This document shows positions 63,410-64,000 of a DNA stretch of 64,000 nucleotides, piece by piece. The notes beneath the pieces are model-generated. The model searched no databases. It was not told the DNA's origin and was given only the letters and a program-made list of their open reading frames with translations. Position 1 is the first letter of the stretch, and each line of letters begins with the position of its first letter. Source of the DNA: Alloprevotella tannerae ATCC 51259 (GTDB lineage Bacteria; Bacteroidota; Bacteroidia; Bacteroidales; Bacteroidaceae); NCBI RefSeq assembly GCF_000159995.1, contig NZ_GG700642.1, positions 1,196,242 to 1,260,241 of the forward strand, in the 5' to 3' direction. The position numbers and the translations under genes were made by a program.

Positions 63410-63493
63410 GTCTCTACACGTTGAGATGAGCGTCTCTGCACGTTGAGACACGAGTCTCTACACGTTGAGACGATAGTATCTACACGCAGAGAC
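63410..63493. repeat. Family C periodic palindromic array (4 units of 22 bp)
   Basis: GTCTCTACACGTTGAGA-type units start at 63410, 63432, 63454 and 63476, exactly 22 bp apart. Each unit is an inverted repeat with arms GTCTC and GAGAC around TACACGTT (TGCACGTT in unit 2), followed by a variable linker of four bases. The last unit has compensating-looking changes (GTATCTACACGCAGAGAC). Confidence 0.85.
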
Positions 63494-63695
63494 ATCATTT
63501 TAGCGCTTTGAAAATAAATCGGCATTACTGAGCGGACTAAGACTCAACGACTAAAATGTTGCAAACTGCATTGTAGACTTTTCGCGCCTTATGATCGGTC
63601 GTATCCTCAAACTTGAAAATTTCATGGGTAAGTTTCGGGTGGACTGACTTTCCGTTATGGTATGATCAATCATAGGACTTCGAAAGGCAGCTTCT

Positions 63696-63938
63696 TTAGG
63701 GTTGTTCGGCAAACGGCTTGAAAGTGAAAAACAGGTGTGGCTGATTTTGAATGAGCATATAAGCCGATAGAAAAAAAAGGCGACATAGAGAGTAGTAGTC
63801 GCGAGTTGGTTTTCGAGGGGATTGGTTTGTAATAAACCAACATAAACGAATGTTTCTTCTTATGTCTGCTTCAAGCTTAGCTTGGGCCTTTGGCTGTGAA
63901 AGATGGAAGTGCAGCGTTTCAAGCTTAATGCGTATCAT
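63696..63938 (-). CDS. Uncertain small ORF
   Basis: An 80-residue frame beginning MIRIKLETLHFHLSQPKAQA with KLEADIRRNIRLCWFI and a phenylalanine-rich end. The sequence is not clearly random: the first half looks helical and charged. I do not recognise a family, and there is no clear promoter box or ribosome-binding site. It may be a remnant or a spurious frame. Confidence 0.3.
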   Translation of the reverse strand: MIRIKLETLHFHLSQPKAQAKLEADIRRNIRLCWFITNQSPRKPTRDYYSLCRLFFLSAYMLIQNQPHLFFTFKPFAEQP

Positions 63939-64000
63939 GAGTTGTTTTGTCGGATTCGGCGAAACGGTTGTGAGGTGCGTGTCTCGTTATAATAAGTATA

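Larger units (their letters stand above)
62673..64000. other. 1.3-kb right end without confident genes
   Basis: The sequence is more A/T-rich and lacks long frames. A 60-residue plus-strand frame (62867-63049, TTG start) and an 80-residue minus-strand frame (63696-63938) are the longest plausible ones and neither shows a clear family. Repeat family C occupies 63410-63493. This may be decayed or mobile-element-derived DNA. Confidence 0.5.

Overview
The window reads as a chromosomal segment of a Bacteroidales bacterium (Bacteroidota). Evidence seen in the sequence: many genes are preceded by the Bacteroidota -7 box TAnnTTTG, several with a TTG/TTTG about 20 bases upstream; strong Shine-Dalgarno sites are rare; and the gene set includes a GT3-type glycogen synthase, a TamL-like lipoprotein, a HmuY-like lipoprotein, a GIN-domain lipoprotein, a BspA-like leucine-rich repeat protein with a C-terminal sorting-type domain, and a fused ThrE exporter. 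The family mix resembles oral or gut Prevotella/Porphyromonas-type lineages, but genus cannot be fixed from this window.

Layout. 0-8.4 kb: end of a FAD-dependent dehydrogenase, an AddA/AddB-like recombination helicase-nuclease pair and a B3/4-domain protein. 9-16 kb: smpB, a DMP19 protein, a HmuY-like lipoprotein, purA, rfbB and a DbpA-like RNA helicase. 15.8-20 kb: glycogen phosphorylase and glycogen synthase in one operon. 20.6-33 kb: an orphan FecE-like ABC ATPase with topB, then lysS, gpsA, a lipoprotein, recJ-recQ and a PAP2 phosphatase. 33-46 kb: envelope genes (GIN lipoprotein, GHL10 hydrolase, a cysteine-rich plug-like protein, ThrE, a flavin reductase, DUF4827, TamL, TrmH-type methyltransferase, GT2) and two tRNAs (Cys, Lys).

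46.4-52.3 kb is a complete compact type II-C CRISPR-Cas locus. A divergent tracrRNA, which I deduced from an anti-repeat, a Bacteroidota promoter and a terminator, is followed by cas9, cas1, cas2 and a six-repeat array. 52.3-64 kb looks accessory: a hairpin-rich non-coding repeat cluster, two unrecognised secreted proteins, a TfoX N-domain protein, a thioredoxin / CoA-disulfide-reductase fusion / MarR operon with paired operator-like palindromes at its promoter, and a large LRR surface protein.

The most unusual feature is a set of intergenic arrays of short palindromic units with a rigid 21- or 22-bp period, usually four units each. Family A (four loci, 21 bp) is built from interchangeable half-sites. 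Family B (four loci, 22 bp) has a core that flips orientation. Families C and D (one locus each, 22 bp) have unrelated sequences but the same architecture. No annotated gene type explains them, and I consider them the best candidate for an undescribed system here.
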